Assembly (NCBI GenBank): GCA_963758205.1
Contig: CAVWUM010000001.1
Span: 248,001 to 312,000, forward strand
Origin: Owenweeksia sp963758205
GTDB taxonomy: Bacteria > Bacteroidota > Bacteroidia > Flavobacteriales > Schleiferiaceae
Reading direction: 5' to 3'
DNA length: 64,000 nucleotides
Shown one piece after another: positions 53,201 to 60,155 of the stretch. The notes below the pieces were generated by a model that was not told the DNA's origin, ran no database searches, and worked only from the letters and a program-made list of their open reading frames with translations. Position 1 is the first letter of the stretch, and each line of letters opens with the position of its first letter. The translations under genes were made by a program, and so were the position numbers.

Positions 53201-55865
53201 AAACTGTGAATTAACCGGATCGGAGACTGGCCTTGCTGCTTATTACAGCTTTAACCAGGGTTTTGCTTTTGCAGATAATAGTGGCTTGGATACAGCCATA
53301 GATAATAGCTCTAACGGGCATACGGGTAGCTTGCAAAACTTTGCTTTAAACGGGGCAAGCTCTAATTGGGCACTGCCGGCTGATAGTCTCAACGGAAGTT
53401 GTGCACCTTACCTTGCGCCATCCCTAGTGGTGTATGGTAATAATCAGCTTATTACTAATGGCGATAATACAGCAGATGTAAGTGATAGTACGGACTTTGG
53501 AACCGTAGACGTTGGCGAATCCAATGAAAATTGTTTCTACCTTGTAAATGATGGCACAGATGTGCTGAACATTTCCAGCGTTTCTGCCAATGGTGGAGAT
53601 TCGGGTGAGTTCACGGTTTCAGGTTATGGTAGTGGCGTGTTAAATCCTGGCGATTCAACCCAGGTTTGCGTTACGTATAGTCCTTCTGTAGCGGCATCTC
53701 ACAGTACTACAATAGAGGTGGAAAGCGATGATTGTACCGCCAACACATTCAGTTTTGCAATTTCAGGAAACGGATTTGAGCAGAGTTGTGATACTATAAG
53801 AATTATTACAGATTCTGACTGGCAAATGAGTACTACAGTTACACAAAGTTCTGTAAGTGGAAATTGGAATGGTGTGGCAGGTGTATTACCGGATACAAGC
53901 ACTTTTACAATGCCTGTAACTTTCGGTCAGCCTTATGGTTATCAAACAATTTTCCCTGTGGATTCTGCACAGGTAATTCAAACAGGCAACAATATTCGCT
54001 ATTTCCACAAATCTATATTTGTTGATAGCCTTGTAGATATTGGTAGCATTTTGAAAGCCACTTTTGATGACCAAATGGAGCTTTATGTAAATGGAAAACT
54101 GTTGGCCGCCCATTATCAAATTGGAGGTAGTAATAGCAGATTACCACATTTCCAGGCTGAGTTTACCAGCGGTGGAGGCGTTAATAACGGTCCCGGTGGT
54201 CAAAAACCATTTGGCTTTGTTACTGCTGATACGCTGGATAACATCTTCCAACCCGGTATTAATGATCTGATTTTGGTGCTCAGAAATCTTGACAAACCAG
54301 CTGAAAAAGGTGGCTTCTCATTGAGCCTGCAGGTTGATGGTTGTGAGGGAGAAATAGCCCCACCAGATACCATTGTTGTACCTGTTGATACTATTTGTGA
54401 TACTGTGCGGGTATTTGCCAACTCGGATTGGATGATGAGCACAACTATTACAAATACAGGTGTTAGTGGAAACTGGTCTGGCGTTATGGGAAGTTTACCT
54501 GATACCAGCACATTTACAGACCCTGTAGTACTTGGACAGCCTTATAGCTACCAAACCATTTTCCCTGTTGATTCTTCCGATGTTATCAGAGCAGGAAATA
54601 ACATTCGCTATTTCCATAAAAGGGTATCACTGGATAGCCTTGTTGGAATTGGAGCAAGAGTAAGATCAACCTTTGACGACCAGATAGAGGTGTACATTAA
54701 TGGTAACTTACTTGCAGGGCATTATACGCTGAGCGGCAATAATGGCAAAATGCCACCTTTTGATGCTCAATTTGATAGCGATGGAAGTCTTACTAATGGG
54801 GCAGGTGGAAACAAACTATTTGGATTTGCCACCTCCGATACAATGGATAACATATTTAAACCAGGAGCTAATGATGTTATAGTTGTGCTTAGAAACCTTA
54901 ATAAGCCTGCGGAAATGGGAGGATTTTCATTTAGTCTTGAAATAAATGGATGCCAGGGCGAAGTTGAGCTTGATACGAATGCTGTACCTGAGGACACTCT
55001 TACCACAAGTATTGTTTCTGACAATGGATGGGAAAAGAGCACACTGGTAGAGGCTAGCAACTTTAGCGGAAACTGGAGTGGCGCAACATCATTACCCCCA
55101 TCGGCTACCTATACCTTACCGGCTATTGAAGGCCAACCTTATGGCTATGCTACTATTGACCCGATTGATAGTGCCAAGGTTATTAAAACAGAGAATAACA
55201 TTACATTCTTCAGAAGGACGTTTGAACTTACCGATAATACCGGTCTTGATGCCCGTTTCCGCTCCAATGTGGACGATGGTATGGAGATTTATATTAATGG
55301 AAAGCTTGTGGCTCGTGAGGATAACTCCGGTAGCGCCAACTTCAGAGATCCAAACCATGATTTGAAATTCTTTGGCGGAACATCCCCAACGAATGGCTTT
55401 AATGGTGGAGACTTCTATGATTTTGTGACCGGTGGAAATCTTGATACCTTCTTTGTAACCGGAACCAATGAGGTTGTAGTTGCTGTGAGGAATAAGGCTA
55501 AATCAAGCGATATGGGAGGTTTCTCATTCAGATTGGATATTGATAAAGGCGGAAATAAGGTGATTGTAAAATCAGCTGAATCCAATACTCCAAACATTTC
55601 TGAAAGAGCCGTGCTTGACTTTGAAGTTTACCCTAACCCTACCAATGGTTTGGTAAATGTGGTGATGCTCGGAAAACTTGTATCGGATGACAATGAGATA
55701 ATCGTTCAGGATGTGAGCGGTAAAATTATAACCAGAGGCTCATTTGAAAGCTTTGCCGGTGACGGAGGCTTACAAATTGATATGTCGCAATACGCCTCAG
55801 GTGTTTATCTGATAAGAGTAAAATCAGGAGACATTTATATTGCCAAACGGGTTATGAAAGACTAA
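44241..55865 (+). CDS. Giant multidomain T9SS surface protein (adhesin-like)
   Basis: About 3874 residues from the ATG at 44241; a GTG at 44169 and an ATG at 44280 are also in frame, and the signal-like segment (MACGFLMVTSVYAQ) follows in either case. Domains in order: an N-terminal jelly-roll-like domain (FETAPGPNDW ... NRYGWV); a right-handed beta-helix region (TIQAAVDAASAGNAIDVPAG and TIQAAVDAAVDGNTVNVFAG); a duplicated ~780-residue unit with LamG-like and HYR parts; a LamG-like domain (ALNFDGADDVVSVPHDAGLS); a HYDIN/choice-of-anchor-D region (TDFGTVDVGESNENCFYLVN); three copies of the cluster's shared module; and a type A sorting domain (FEVYPNPTNGLVNV, ending IYIAKRVMKD). Surface adhesion or glycan binding is inferred; no catalytic motif was seen. 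Confidence 0.9.
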   Translation: MQSHNSANYKFIRMLRAIFGLLGRFKTGQIKQYPKWGMACGFLMVTSVYAQTGNYSYGFETAPGPNDWSANIQTASGAITAASGSFYGQEPNAAGNFTRFGGYNSIFPCNGYKTSMKIYLDVAGGYANDTRADYSSAANGSDGNHERDFIFSIGFYDDAVAPGSGNRFVVSASNNSLGNPKGGLNPTVIATASGWYRFEHSFENNAGVLQVVMKVYDPSNSVVGTWTLSNPADLIPSVVGGNRYGWVVANQFPSLAIDDIELTLNPGNLPTASTDFETFSTGTVNYQGPGCVATIPAGGGGTYTVPSPYGSLWTVTDEWGTAPSSFDQEVTDDGSANMVWRVSNAVTTGGFSNLPNSPSSAMVAGESTAALYNDRGNDHTAPLNPPNSRASATTSNFHSGFRFKSSTGAAQSNLSINVSPTPRQSSIRSSFVSITDNGSTGFDLTFFETSPGNSFDPTVIATNLSYTDWHQLDIYINFVDGLGAGGIGNDIVVVELDGVVVHVGTSWESFYAENPGSFPNAPYAVDALMFRLSGTAAPANSGNGFYIDDVTYDNIALPAGPIKLYTDNSLTTLISTHFTIQAAVDAASAGNAIDVPAGTYMEDLLVNKANLTLIGAGIDQSIIDHSGQPGHGNAGVYILANGVTMKGFTVIDNDGGSVPRYGLKVGTSSVTTDDVTLDSVKVTQSFRTGFDLARPKNIVLQDVFAINNGGAGIFMSNPEGALLNDITTSGNPWTGVSISSRSDWPGDATGVVFTGTNSFGENGGKNGGVQIESDNTLPISWGSDIADGKDVTIQLNELGYTLSGPTTNTFGSIIYAPYFRFFQTLPQAQSAAGIGPDHVDRPRYIQDAFCSSTPDSTNFYVYDFADTAMTIQAAVDAAVDGNTVNVFAGEFTEQVEITKDLTLIGQGKGVTTVKGLANMPLFFTTSGPNYPVIYVHDADSVIVQNLTVDGAGQGNTNNRYQGVGYSNAGGKITNVEVKAVRHTPLNGVQGGIGIFVDASSGTARSVLVTNCMVYDFQKNGMSFSGEDLIATVDSNMITGAGPLGSGLPAQNGIQFYGTNGGNISNNQISGINYTPSSFVACGIISFYDLSTINIFGNRLDSNEVGIYNQGNSLAIYNNEINGGDFGLYSYAGNAESNTVTANNNSFTKYDYGALIGNAGSGTVTSTIQNNSFTDIEGFTIYAFGTVDTVQGQCNWHGSVNPNDVENLVVGQVAYEPYLIDGTDSLADVGFQPNPGACQSADCPDGSCDGCFAFEAFNETSATAGWITDRYEPDSFYVDVNDSLLVHLIDASDAQSGFQATQGKKSTIDYTGARLLTVDLYVPSSWETTGRRMAGLWGVANDDTNNISGYPIIEFTSEGTPRFRAYEGDGSWIDMGLPCDFAYDEWYTLRIELLPSGEFLYSVEDLSATTMEHGQNASSSIREVILQGHNTAAGVTYEINWDNLAFGNAPEVLFDTILPEPIAVGSGISNEHMAVGEYCGIDAGLKAIQRFLGDIEPVDGNVYQVGTGVSPTNASNTTPDPGTARWNYVVSVNLGDYTFNDLNVYLDIDFDNSDSACGVGPYVADISQFMITNSMGGTSVYQDAQNLGFNFWQTIGDPAILPFDPYAEGTYDLRIRIENKDGLELLNIPISVEVDCEFLDPEDNLEPPMLACPSDTSINAGTVIDPWITGMATASGSCEQTITYTDSVAGDSCGTSGVVIRTWAMTYGDSTYTCDQTITIIDTTAPTLSACPADITAFAACGDCETPVTFEAPMAMDETYFEGFENAAFVSGQGSYQGWNDASASLTRVVSGTNGISSFDGTSHGLLDTNGAGASTGAYTRLGGYSSEFGDGFSTYQSIYIDLSDPAVSGDTYGWDLSTAASNQSGGHLRDFIFHTASNASGNVLIAGSNNTNFTRRNDLAGLNNYEITTSGWYTFEWVFRDSAGALAVDLNLLDAGGNHLWTETRYNAGDDIASTAGGNRYMWFTFLEVENLHIDNTSMIRDVMVSCSIASGDTLGVGTTAVSCSASDACGNVASCSFDVNVEKYYLEEFNDSVITSDTAAPGVWYTDRYAPDSFYVNVDSVLVHSIDAADGATSRPSGFSSAFYNTQGRKYDLNCGQLIQVDLYVPAAWENTGRRMAGVWGTAVDMSSSISGYPIIEFTSDSIPRFRGYEGDGSWIDMGLPCDFAYDEWYTLRMEMLPNGEFRYSVNDLRITTELHGVNGSVNFTNLILQGHNTDAGVTYEINWDNLIYGDAPDIMYDATLPDAIAIGSGLSSDHMAIAEYCEISAGIKAHKRFLGDVTPVDGDRPGDTYQFGTGVSPQSSDNMVLDSGLARWNYLLSVNLGSLTFNEVNVYLDIDFDPSDSACGVGPYTADLSAFLITNGQGATSMFQSSENLGFGFWQTIGDPAILPFDPYAEGVYDITLRVETPVGIELIDLPIRVDVSCDFVDPEDDLEPPMLACPSDTTISSDMPRDPWLTGMATASGSCEQTITYSDNVVVDSCGTSGVVIRTWSMTYGDSTYTCDQTITIIDTMGPVLTGCPMDTTLFATNDSGAVVMFDEPTAYDLSYFEGFENAAFMAGSSSLINYQGWNSYNGQLNRVASGTDGITSKSGSAHAVIDTNGSVGQTGVFGRLGGYSTEFGDGFTVSQDVYIDLTDPAVTGDTYGWDLSVAANSQSNSHRRDFIFHVASNASGNVLIGASNNTNGTRRNDLASLSNNYEITASGWYHFEWVFRDSAGSLAVDLNMSDDMGTELFSETRYNASDDIATIVGGNRYIWFIFLEVENLHIDNTQMVREAALSCTAESGDHFYTGITPVNCSAADACGNGNSCSFNVTVVDTAGALNFDGADDVVSVPHDAGLSAFGNAITVEAWIKPEAVSGNQGIIGKWNDLGPTNRRSYLMWLRDDEVQFYVSSTGADFPSALSSDQVSAGEWTHVAGTFDGSTINVYINGVLSTSTPFSGSLYNNTVDPLLIGAVDGGGSSRRHFDGSIDEVRIYNRALCADEILAHTNCELTGSETGLAAYYSFNQGFAFADNSGLDTAIDNSSNGHTGSLQNFALNGASSNWALPADSLNGSCAPYLAPSLVVYGNNQLITNGDNTADVSDSTDFGTVDVGESNENCFYLVNDGTDVLNISSVSANGGDSGEFTVSGYGSGVLNPGDSTQVCVTYSPSVAASHSTTIEVESDDCTANTFSFAISGNGFEQSCDTIRIITDSDWQMSTTVTQSSVSGNWNGVAGVLPDTSTFTMPVTFGQPYGYQTIFPVDSAQVIQTGNNIRYFHKSIFVDSLVDIGSILKATFDDQMELYVNGKLLAAHYQIGGSNSRLPHFQAEFTSGGGVNNGPGGQKPFGFVTADTLDNIFQPGINDLILVLRNLDKPAEKGGFSLSLQVDGCEGEIAPPDTIVVPVDTICDTVRVFANSDWMMSTTITNTGVSGNWSGVMGSLPDTSTFTDPVVLGQPYSYQTIFPVDSSDVIRAGNNIRYFHKRVSLDSLVGIGARVRSTFDDQIEVYINGNLLAGHYTLSGNNGKMPPFDAQFDSDGSLTNGAGGNKLFGFATSDTMDNIFKPGANDVIVVLRNLNKPAEMGGFSFSLEINGCQGEVELDTNAVPEDTLTTSIVSDNGWEKSTLVEASNFSGNWSGATSLPPSATYTLPAIEGQPYGYATIDPIDSAKVIKTENNITFFRRTFELTDNTGLDARFRSNVDDGMEIYINGKLVAREDNSGSANFRDPNHDLKFFGGTSPTNGFNGGDFYDFVTGGNLDTFFVTGTNEVVVAVRNKAKSSDMGGFSFRLDIDKGGNKVIVKSAESNTPNISERAVLDFEVYPNPTNGLVNVVMLGKLVSDDNEIIVQDVSGKIITRGSFESFAGDGGLQIDMSQYASGVYLIRVKSGDIYIAKRVMKD
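48000..52690 (+). repeat. Internal duplication of a ~2.35-kb coding unit in the giant gene
   Basis: Unit 1 runs from about 48000 and unit 2 from about 50340, with offsets of 2340 bases at the TDRYEPDSFYV/TDRYAPDSFYV start and 2376 at the DACGN end. Each unit has a LamG-like part (RRMAGLWGV / RRMAGVWGT, then RFRAYEGDGSWIDMGLPCDF / RFRGYEGDGSWIDMGLPCDF), a DDLEPPMLACPSDT part and a HYR domain with an inserted domain. Diverged but clearly homologous throughout. Confidence 0.9.
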
Positions 55866-55890
55866 TTAATGGGTGTTAATTTAACAACGG

Positions 55891-55924
55891 AAAAGCCCTT
55901 TGCTTCGCGGCAAAGGGCTTTTCT
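55891..55924. terminator. Bidirectional terminator between the giant gene and the FAD oxidoreductase gene
   Basis: 13-bp perfect stem AAAAGCCCTTTGC / GCAAAGGGCTTTT, loop TTCGCG, with TTTTCTTTTATT on the plus side. It sits between two convergent stops 60 bases apart. Confidence 0.85.
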
Positions 55925-55925
55925 T

Positions 55926-56942
55926 TTATTCAAACCTTGCAAGATTAACAGAGTCTTCCAGCGGTGTATTAAGTAATATGTGATTAAGAAGTTGTTCAGC
56001 CAGCAAGGGAGCCATTAAAACGCCTCGCGAACCTAGTCCGTTAAAGCAATAGATATTATCCTTTATATGGCCTAGGATGGGTTTTCGATCCCTGGTATTG
56101 GGCCTTACACCAGCCTCATGCCTCACAACTTTGTAGCTTCCGCTGTATATTTTTTCTAAATCTGTTTTAAGTTTGGTTATGCCATCATCGGTTGGTTGGT
56201 CAGCCAGAGTATCCCAGTGATATGTGGCCCCAACTTTATAGCGTCCATCACCTAAGGGCAGAATAAACACAGGCCCATGAATAATTCTATCGGCTGGGAG
56301 GTCTCCATCAGTTTCAATAACCATTACTTCCCCCCTGGTGGGGGTGAAAATAGTATCAAAATTAGGCAACAGTAACCGTAGTAAATGACCATTACAGATT
56401 ATTACATGCTTATACTGTTCGGATAGCTTACTTAAATCTTGTGGTTTTACTTCTATATAATCAATACCCGAACCCTTAGGGATGTTTTCTTCATGATACT
56501 TCAGAAGTGCGGTAGTATCAACCCAGGATGTATCATTCATAAGCCCAAGTCCTAGCGGGGCTATAAGAGAAGTGGATTGGTTTTTTGTTATTTCTCCCAA
56601 ATAGCGTTTAAATGCTGGATTAGCTGCTTTTTCATTCCAGTCGTTTAGTTTACCAGTTGTTTGAAATATATGTGCAATGGGTATTTCATGTAGAATTTCT
56701 CTTGCCGACTTACCATTTAGATCACGATAGAAGGGGAGAGCGAGGTTAAGGTATGAATCAGCTCCTGCTACCAGCTTTAGTCGCTTTAGAACTATGGGGT
56801 TAATCAGGCCTGCAGCAACTTTTGAGGATGTTGACAAATGCGGAGCATCTATTACCTGATGCTTCATACCCCTCTCAGCCAGTTTAAATGATAAAACGGT
56901 ACCGGCAATTCCTCGCCCAATTATTAAAAAGTCTTTTTTCAT
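55926..56942 (-). CDS. FAD-dependent oxidoreductase (DadA/glycine-oxidase-like)
   Basis: 338 residues, no signal peptide. The FAD-binding Rossmann motif is at the N-terminus (FLIIGRGIAGTVLSFKLAER), and conserved blocks include VAAGLINPIVLKRLK, GEVMVIETDGDLPAD and the C-terminal HEAGVRPNTRDRKPILGH with FNGLGSRGVLMAPLLAE. The family oxidises amino acids or other amines; substrate unknown. Genes of this type are often found beside gldN in Flavobacteria. It follows the gldN terminator and is probably a separate unit. Confidence 0.85.
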   Translation of the reverse strand: MKKDFLIIGRGIAGTVLSFKLAERGMKHQVIDAPHLSTSSKVAAGLINPIVLKRLKLVAGADSYLNLALPFYRDLNGKSAREILHEIPIAHIFQTTGKLNDWNEKAANPAFKRYLGEITKNQSTSLIAPLGLGLMNDTSWVDTTALLKYHEENIPKGSGIDYIEVKPQDLSKLSEQYKHVIICNGHLLRLLLPNFDTIFTPTRGEVMVIETDGDLPADRIIHGPVFILPLGDGRYKVGATYHWDTLADQPTDDGITKLKTDLEKIYSGSYKVVRHEAGVRPNTRDRKPILGHIKDNIYCFNGLGSRGVLMAPLLAEQLLNHILLNTPLEDSVNLARFE

Positions 56943-56951
56943 GATGGAAAT

Positions 56952-56983
56952 AAAAAAAGCCCTTTTGAATTACAAAAGGGCTT
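56952..56983 (-). terminator. Rho-independent terminator of the gld operon
   Basis: Read on the minus strand, an 11-bp perfect stem AAGCCCTTTTG / CAAAAGGGCTT with a 5-base loop and a T tail, 22 bases after the gldN stop. It ends the operon before the FAD oxidoreductase gene. Confidence 0.88.
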
Positions 56984-57004
56984 AATAATTATGAGTTTAC
57001 TTTT

Positions 57005-57844
57005 CTAGTATTCCCAAAGGTCGTGTTCCATATCGCGGAGCTTTTCCTTTATTCTTTGAGCTTCCAGCAATTGCTCTAATGGAGAATTTTGCTTGTAATC
57101 TTTGATTTTTCTATCGTAAACATTGTTTTCCTTATATATCACAGAGTTGAAATATCTCATATGGAAAACCTGATCAAAGGTCAAACGGAAGTTGTTATTC
57201 TGCCCATTGTATGCTGTGTGGGTAGCTAAAGCATATCTCGCATCAGGAAACCAAACCCAAAAAAGGTTATACACATCCTGAGTTTGTGGATTTCTAACAA
57301 CAGGTGAAATTCCAATAATTCGATTTTTCATCTCACCTCTTTGTTTATCAAAAAACCAATCCGATTTTACTTCATATGCAATTACGTCTTTAGCATTAAT
57401 CTTAATGGTGTCAATAGCTAAAATATTATTAAAGTCATCAGGATCCCTTAACGTATCTAACTTCGCGGCATAATTTTGCACTTGCTGCGGAGTAAGGGGA
57501 AGCTCAAATCGATCGTCTGCAAATACTTCTACAATAGTCCCTTCTGTTAGAATTCCATCAACCAAGACATCAAAAAGACTTTTACGATCTGGTAAAGGAA
57601 TTACAGGATAGTAAAGGTGTAAATTGATTTTTTCTCTCAAATCAATGCGCTCCCAGTGTCTTGTGCTCCACATTAAATCTGCCTCACGTAAGTAAGGATA
57701 GGGAAATACCTGATTATGGTGATGATGCTTGGGTGGGTCAGGAATCACGCCATCATCCTGAGGTGTTAGCACCTGGGCTTTTACTTGTGCGTTAAAGGCT
57801 AACAAACCAATAACTAGGAGAGAAAAAATCTTAATTCCTTTCAT
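57005..57844 (-). CDS. gldN: T9SS protein GldN
   Basis: 279 residues from the ATG at 57844 (signal peptide MKGIKIFSLLVIGLLAFNAQ); an in-frame start 3 codons upstream is less likely. The mature protein contains the GldN/PorN landmarks: ADLMWSTRHWERIDLREKIN, FDVLVDGILTEGTI, VKSDWFFDKQRGEMKNRIIG and WVWFPDARYALATHTAYN. GldN joins GldK in periplasmic rings that link the GldLM motor to the outer-membrane translocon. Last gene of the gldKLMN operon, 10 bases after gldM, and terminated at 56952-56983. Confidence 0.95.
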   Translation of the reverse strand: MKGIKIFSLLVIGLLAFNAQVKAQVLTPQDDGVIPDPPKHHHHNQVFPYPYLREADLMWSTRHWERIDLREKINLHLYYPVIPLPDRKSLFDVLVDGILTEGTIVEVFADDRFELPLTPQQVQNYAAKLDTLRDPDDFNNILAIDTIKINAKDVIAYEVKSDWFFDKQRGEMKNRIIGISPVVRNPQTQDVYNLFWVWFPDARYALATHTAYNGQNNNFRLTFDQVFHMRYFNSVIYKENNVYDRKIKDYKQNSPLEQLLEAQRIKEKLRDMEHDLWEY

Positions 57845-57854
57845 GACAATCAAT

Positions 57855-59381
57855 TTAGTTTACATCCATGGAGATATTACCAATCCTGGTAACTCTCAAA
57901 CCATTCGGACCTGAGGCTTTTATATCCCTAATAGATACAGTTTGCCCTGGTCTTAACCTATCGATACGATCTTTAACTGGACCGGGCATTGAGTTTCCTC
58001 GAACCTGTTCAGGCGGAAAGCCAGGTATAGCGATTTCAAATGAGGTAACAGTTAGCGGAAGGTCAAATGGGAAATCCTGATATTCCGCTTCAACTTTAGC
58101 ATTTTTTATTAAACTCTTAGACATCAAACCTTCAGTTTTCTTGTAAATACTACCAACGGCAGGAGGTAAACCCTTTATTCTGAAATCTTTACTACCAATG
58201 GTTCGTACACCATCTTCTTCTTCAACAGATACTGTAATTTTTAAATCAGTTCCACTAATATTAGTAACATTGGCGGAATATTTTCCATTAGAACCACTTA
58301 CCCCGGGACCGCTAACCCTTACTTTAGATGGATCAACACCTGGTACACCGATTTCAAGTGGATTGTCAACTCCTCGATAGAAGACGTTCATTTTTGTAGC
58401 AGAGATTACTGCCGTAGGAGGAGCTACATTAAAGGTTTGTTCAGGGATATCAAATGTTTTGTCACCACCAATTTGCTTCAGGGTAATTTTACCTCCCCAC
58501 TTAACCTGACCAACAGAGTTTGCTTTTACCTTGTAAACCCCTACACCACCTGAGATTTGTTCTGCAGGCAATGGTTGGCCTCCTATGGTTATTTCAGGAT
58601 CCTGCGTGTCATCATACGCAGCCAAATATATTTTAGCTTCATATTCATCACCTTGAGTGATATAAGTAGAATTGGGAACAACAACAGGCATCACGGTAGA
58701 TACTTTGATATCCTCACCACCTATCCTGGCTCGTAACATGCTAATTACATCAGATTCGTTGTTCCTAACCTTAGCCTGGATATCAGTTAAGAAAGGAAGT
58801 ATTGCCGCCAAGGGAAAGTGTTCAAAGTTGGCATGTTCCCAATCAACTTCAACCCCATCTTTACCCACTTTCTGCTTACCTGTGTCAAAAGCTGCCTTAA
58901 TATTGGCAGTCATCGTAGGGTCGTCTTTGGTGTACTGTAAAAGCTCATTACGATACTTATCGATTTGTGCTTTTAACTTCTCAGCATTTTTTTGATTCAG
59001 AAGATAATTTGCTGGTTTCTCGCGCTGATCAAGGTTACTTGGAAGACCAGTTTCTTCATCAGTACCGCCACTTACCTCTATAAGCTCAGTTTTCATTTGC
59101 TCAATATCATCGACCAACTGATTTGAGCTACTCTTTACATTATCAGCCATCTTTTTCCATTGAGCTGCTTTAGCAGGATTCTCTCTTGCCGCAGCATCAA
59201 TCATGCGATAAATGTCTGAGTTTTTAGCATCTACTGTTGCAACCGACCCTTGAAGGCTTAGGTCAAGTTTTGTTAATGCCTGTAAGATATCTTTTGAAAT
59301 ATTCAGAGCAAGAAGGGCTGTTAACACGAGGTACATCATGTTAATCATCTTCTGCCTTGGTGTTTGTTTTCCTCCGGCCAT
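57855..59381 (-). CDS. gldM: T9SS motor protein GldM
   Basis: 508 residues (about the usual ~510). One N-terminal membrane helix (MMYLVLTALLALNISKDIL) preceded by AGGKQTPRQKMIN, then periplasmic helical and beta domains (PTYNVTLNV-like strands, VNSVGQVKWGGKI-type segments and the late GPNGLRVTRIGNISMDVN). GldM spans the periplasm as a dimer and transmits the GldL-driven rotation to GldK/GldN. Between gldL (45-base gap) and gldN (10-base gap). Confidence 0.95.
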   Translation of the reverse strand: MAGGKQTPRQKMINMMYLVLTALLALNISKDILQALTKLDLSLQGSVATVDAKNSDIYRMIDAAARENPAKAAQWKKMADNVKSSSNQLVDDIEQMKTELIEVSGGTDEETGLPSNLDQREKPANYLLNQKNAEKLKAQIDKYRNELLQYTKDDPTMTANIKAAFDTGKQKVGKDGVEVDWEHANFEHFPLAAILPFLTDIQAKVRNNESDVISMLRARIGGEDIKVSTVMPVVVPNSTYITQGDEYEAKIYLAAYDDTQDPEITIGGQPLPAEQISGGVGVYKVKANSVGQVKWGGKITLKQIGGDKTFDIPEQTFNVAPPTAVISATKMNVFYRGVDNPLEIGVPGVDPSKVRVSGPGVSGSNGKYSANVTNISGTDLKITVSVEEEDGVRTIGSKDFRIKGLPPAVGSIYKKTEGLMSKSLIKNAKVEAEYQDFPFDLPLTVTSFEIAIPGFPPEQVRGNSMPGPVKDRIDRLRPGQTVSIRDIKASGPNGLRVTRIGNISMDVN

Positions 59382-59426
59382 AGTATTTAAGTACTATTAA
59401 ATTTTTAGTGTTTGATGCTTTTCTTA

Positions 59427-60101
59427 CTAGTTCTTATTAATGTTCATGGCCGAAAGCATTCCACCATATACATTATTTAACTTGCCCATATTGCTCACCA
59501 ATGAAGATACTTCTGAACTAAGTTTTTCAGAATCATTAATTGTAGTAGTGAGGTTGTTAATGATAGCATTCTGAGCTTCCATGTGGTTAGCTGAGCTTTC
59601 AAGCTGTACGGCATATAGAGCGTTCAAAGACTCCATATTTTTAGAGGCCAGTGAAAGTTGCTCACCATACTCTTTTGTAGCAGCAGCAGCATCAACAGTT
59701 TCATTCAATTTATTGGCAGCATCACCAAAGTTTCTAAGGCCTGTTCCTAAACTTTCAATCAGGGCTCCATCAATCTTTGCATCTTCAAGCATCTTATCAA
59801 GCTCCTGGGTAGGAGAAAGGCGATTTGAAGTTGTAGCACCATATTCATCTGCATCAGGATCATCCATACCAGCTAACTCCGGGTAAACCAAAGACCAGTC
59901 ATATTCTTCATGTGGCTTTTCAAATGCGGAGAAGAAGAAGATCACAGCTTCTGTGGTAAGACCAATAATAAGCATTGGGTCAGCACCTGGTAGGTGAAGA
60001 ATCTTAAACATCGCTCCAAGAATTACTACAGATGCACCCCATCCGTAAAGTTTAGACATGAAATTCTTGAATCTTTTGCTGTTTACATCAATTAATGCCA
60101 T
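59427..60101 (-). CDS. gldL: T9SS motor protein GldL
   Basis: 224 residues. Two membrane helices in the first 60 residues: LYGWGASVVILGAMFKIL and LIIGLTTEAVIFFFSAF. Glu51 in TTEAVIFF corresponds to the essential glutamate of F. johnsoniae GldL (near position 49), part of the proton path of the motor. The rest is a cytoplasmic helical tail. GldL forms the stator around two GldM helices and uses the proton motive force for secretion and gliding. 54 bases after gldK. Confidence 0.94.
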   Translation of the reverse strand: MALIDVNSKRFKNFMSKLYGWGASVVILGAMFKILHLPGADPMLIIGLTTEAVIFFFSAFEKPHEEYDWSLVYPELAGMDDPDADEYGATTSNRLSPTQELDKMLEDAKIDGALIESLGTGLRNFGDAANKLNETVDAAAATKEYGEQLSLASKNMESLNALYAVQLESSANHMEAQNAIINNLTTTINDSEKLSSEVSSLVSNMGKLNNVYGGMLSAMNINKN

Positions 60102-60155
60102 AGTTGTGAAATTTTAAAAATAATTAGAGAGTGTTTGTTAGTGTAAAATCGTTAA

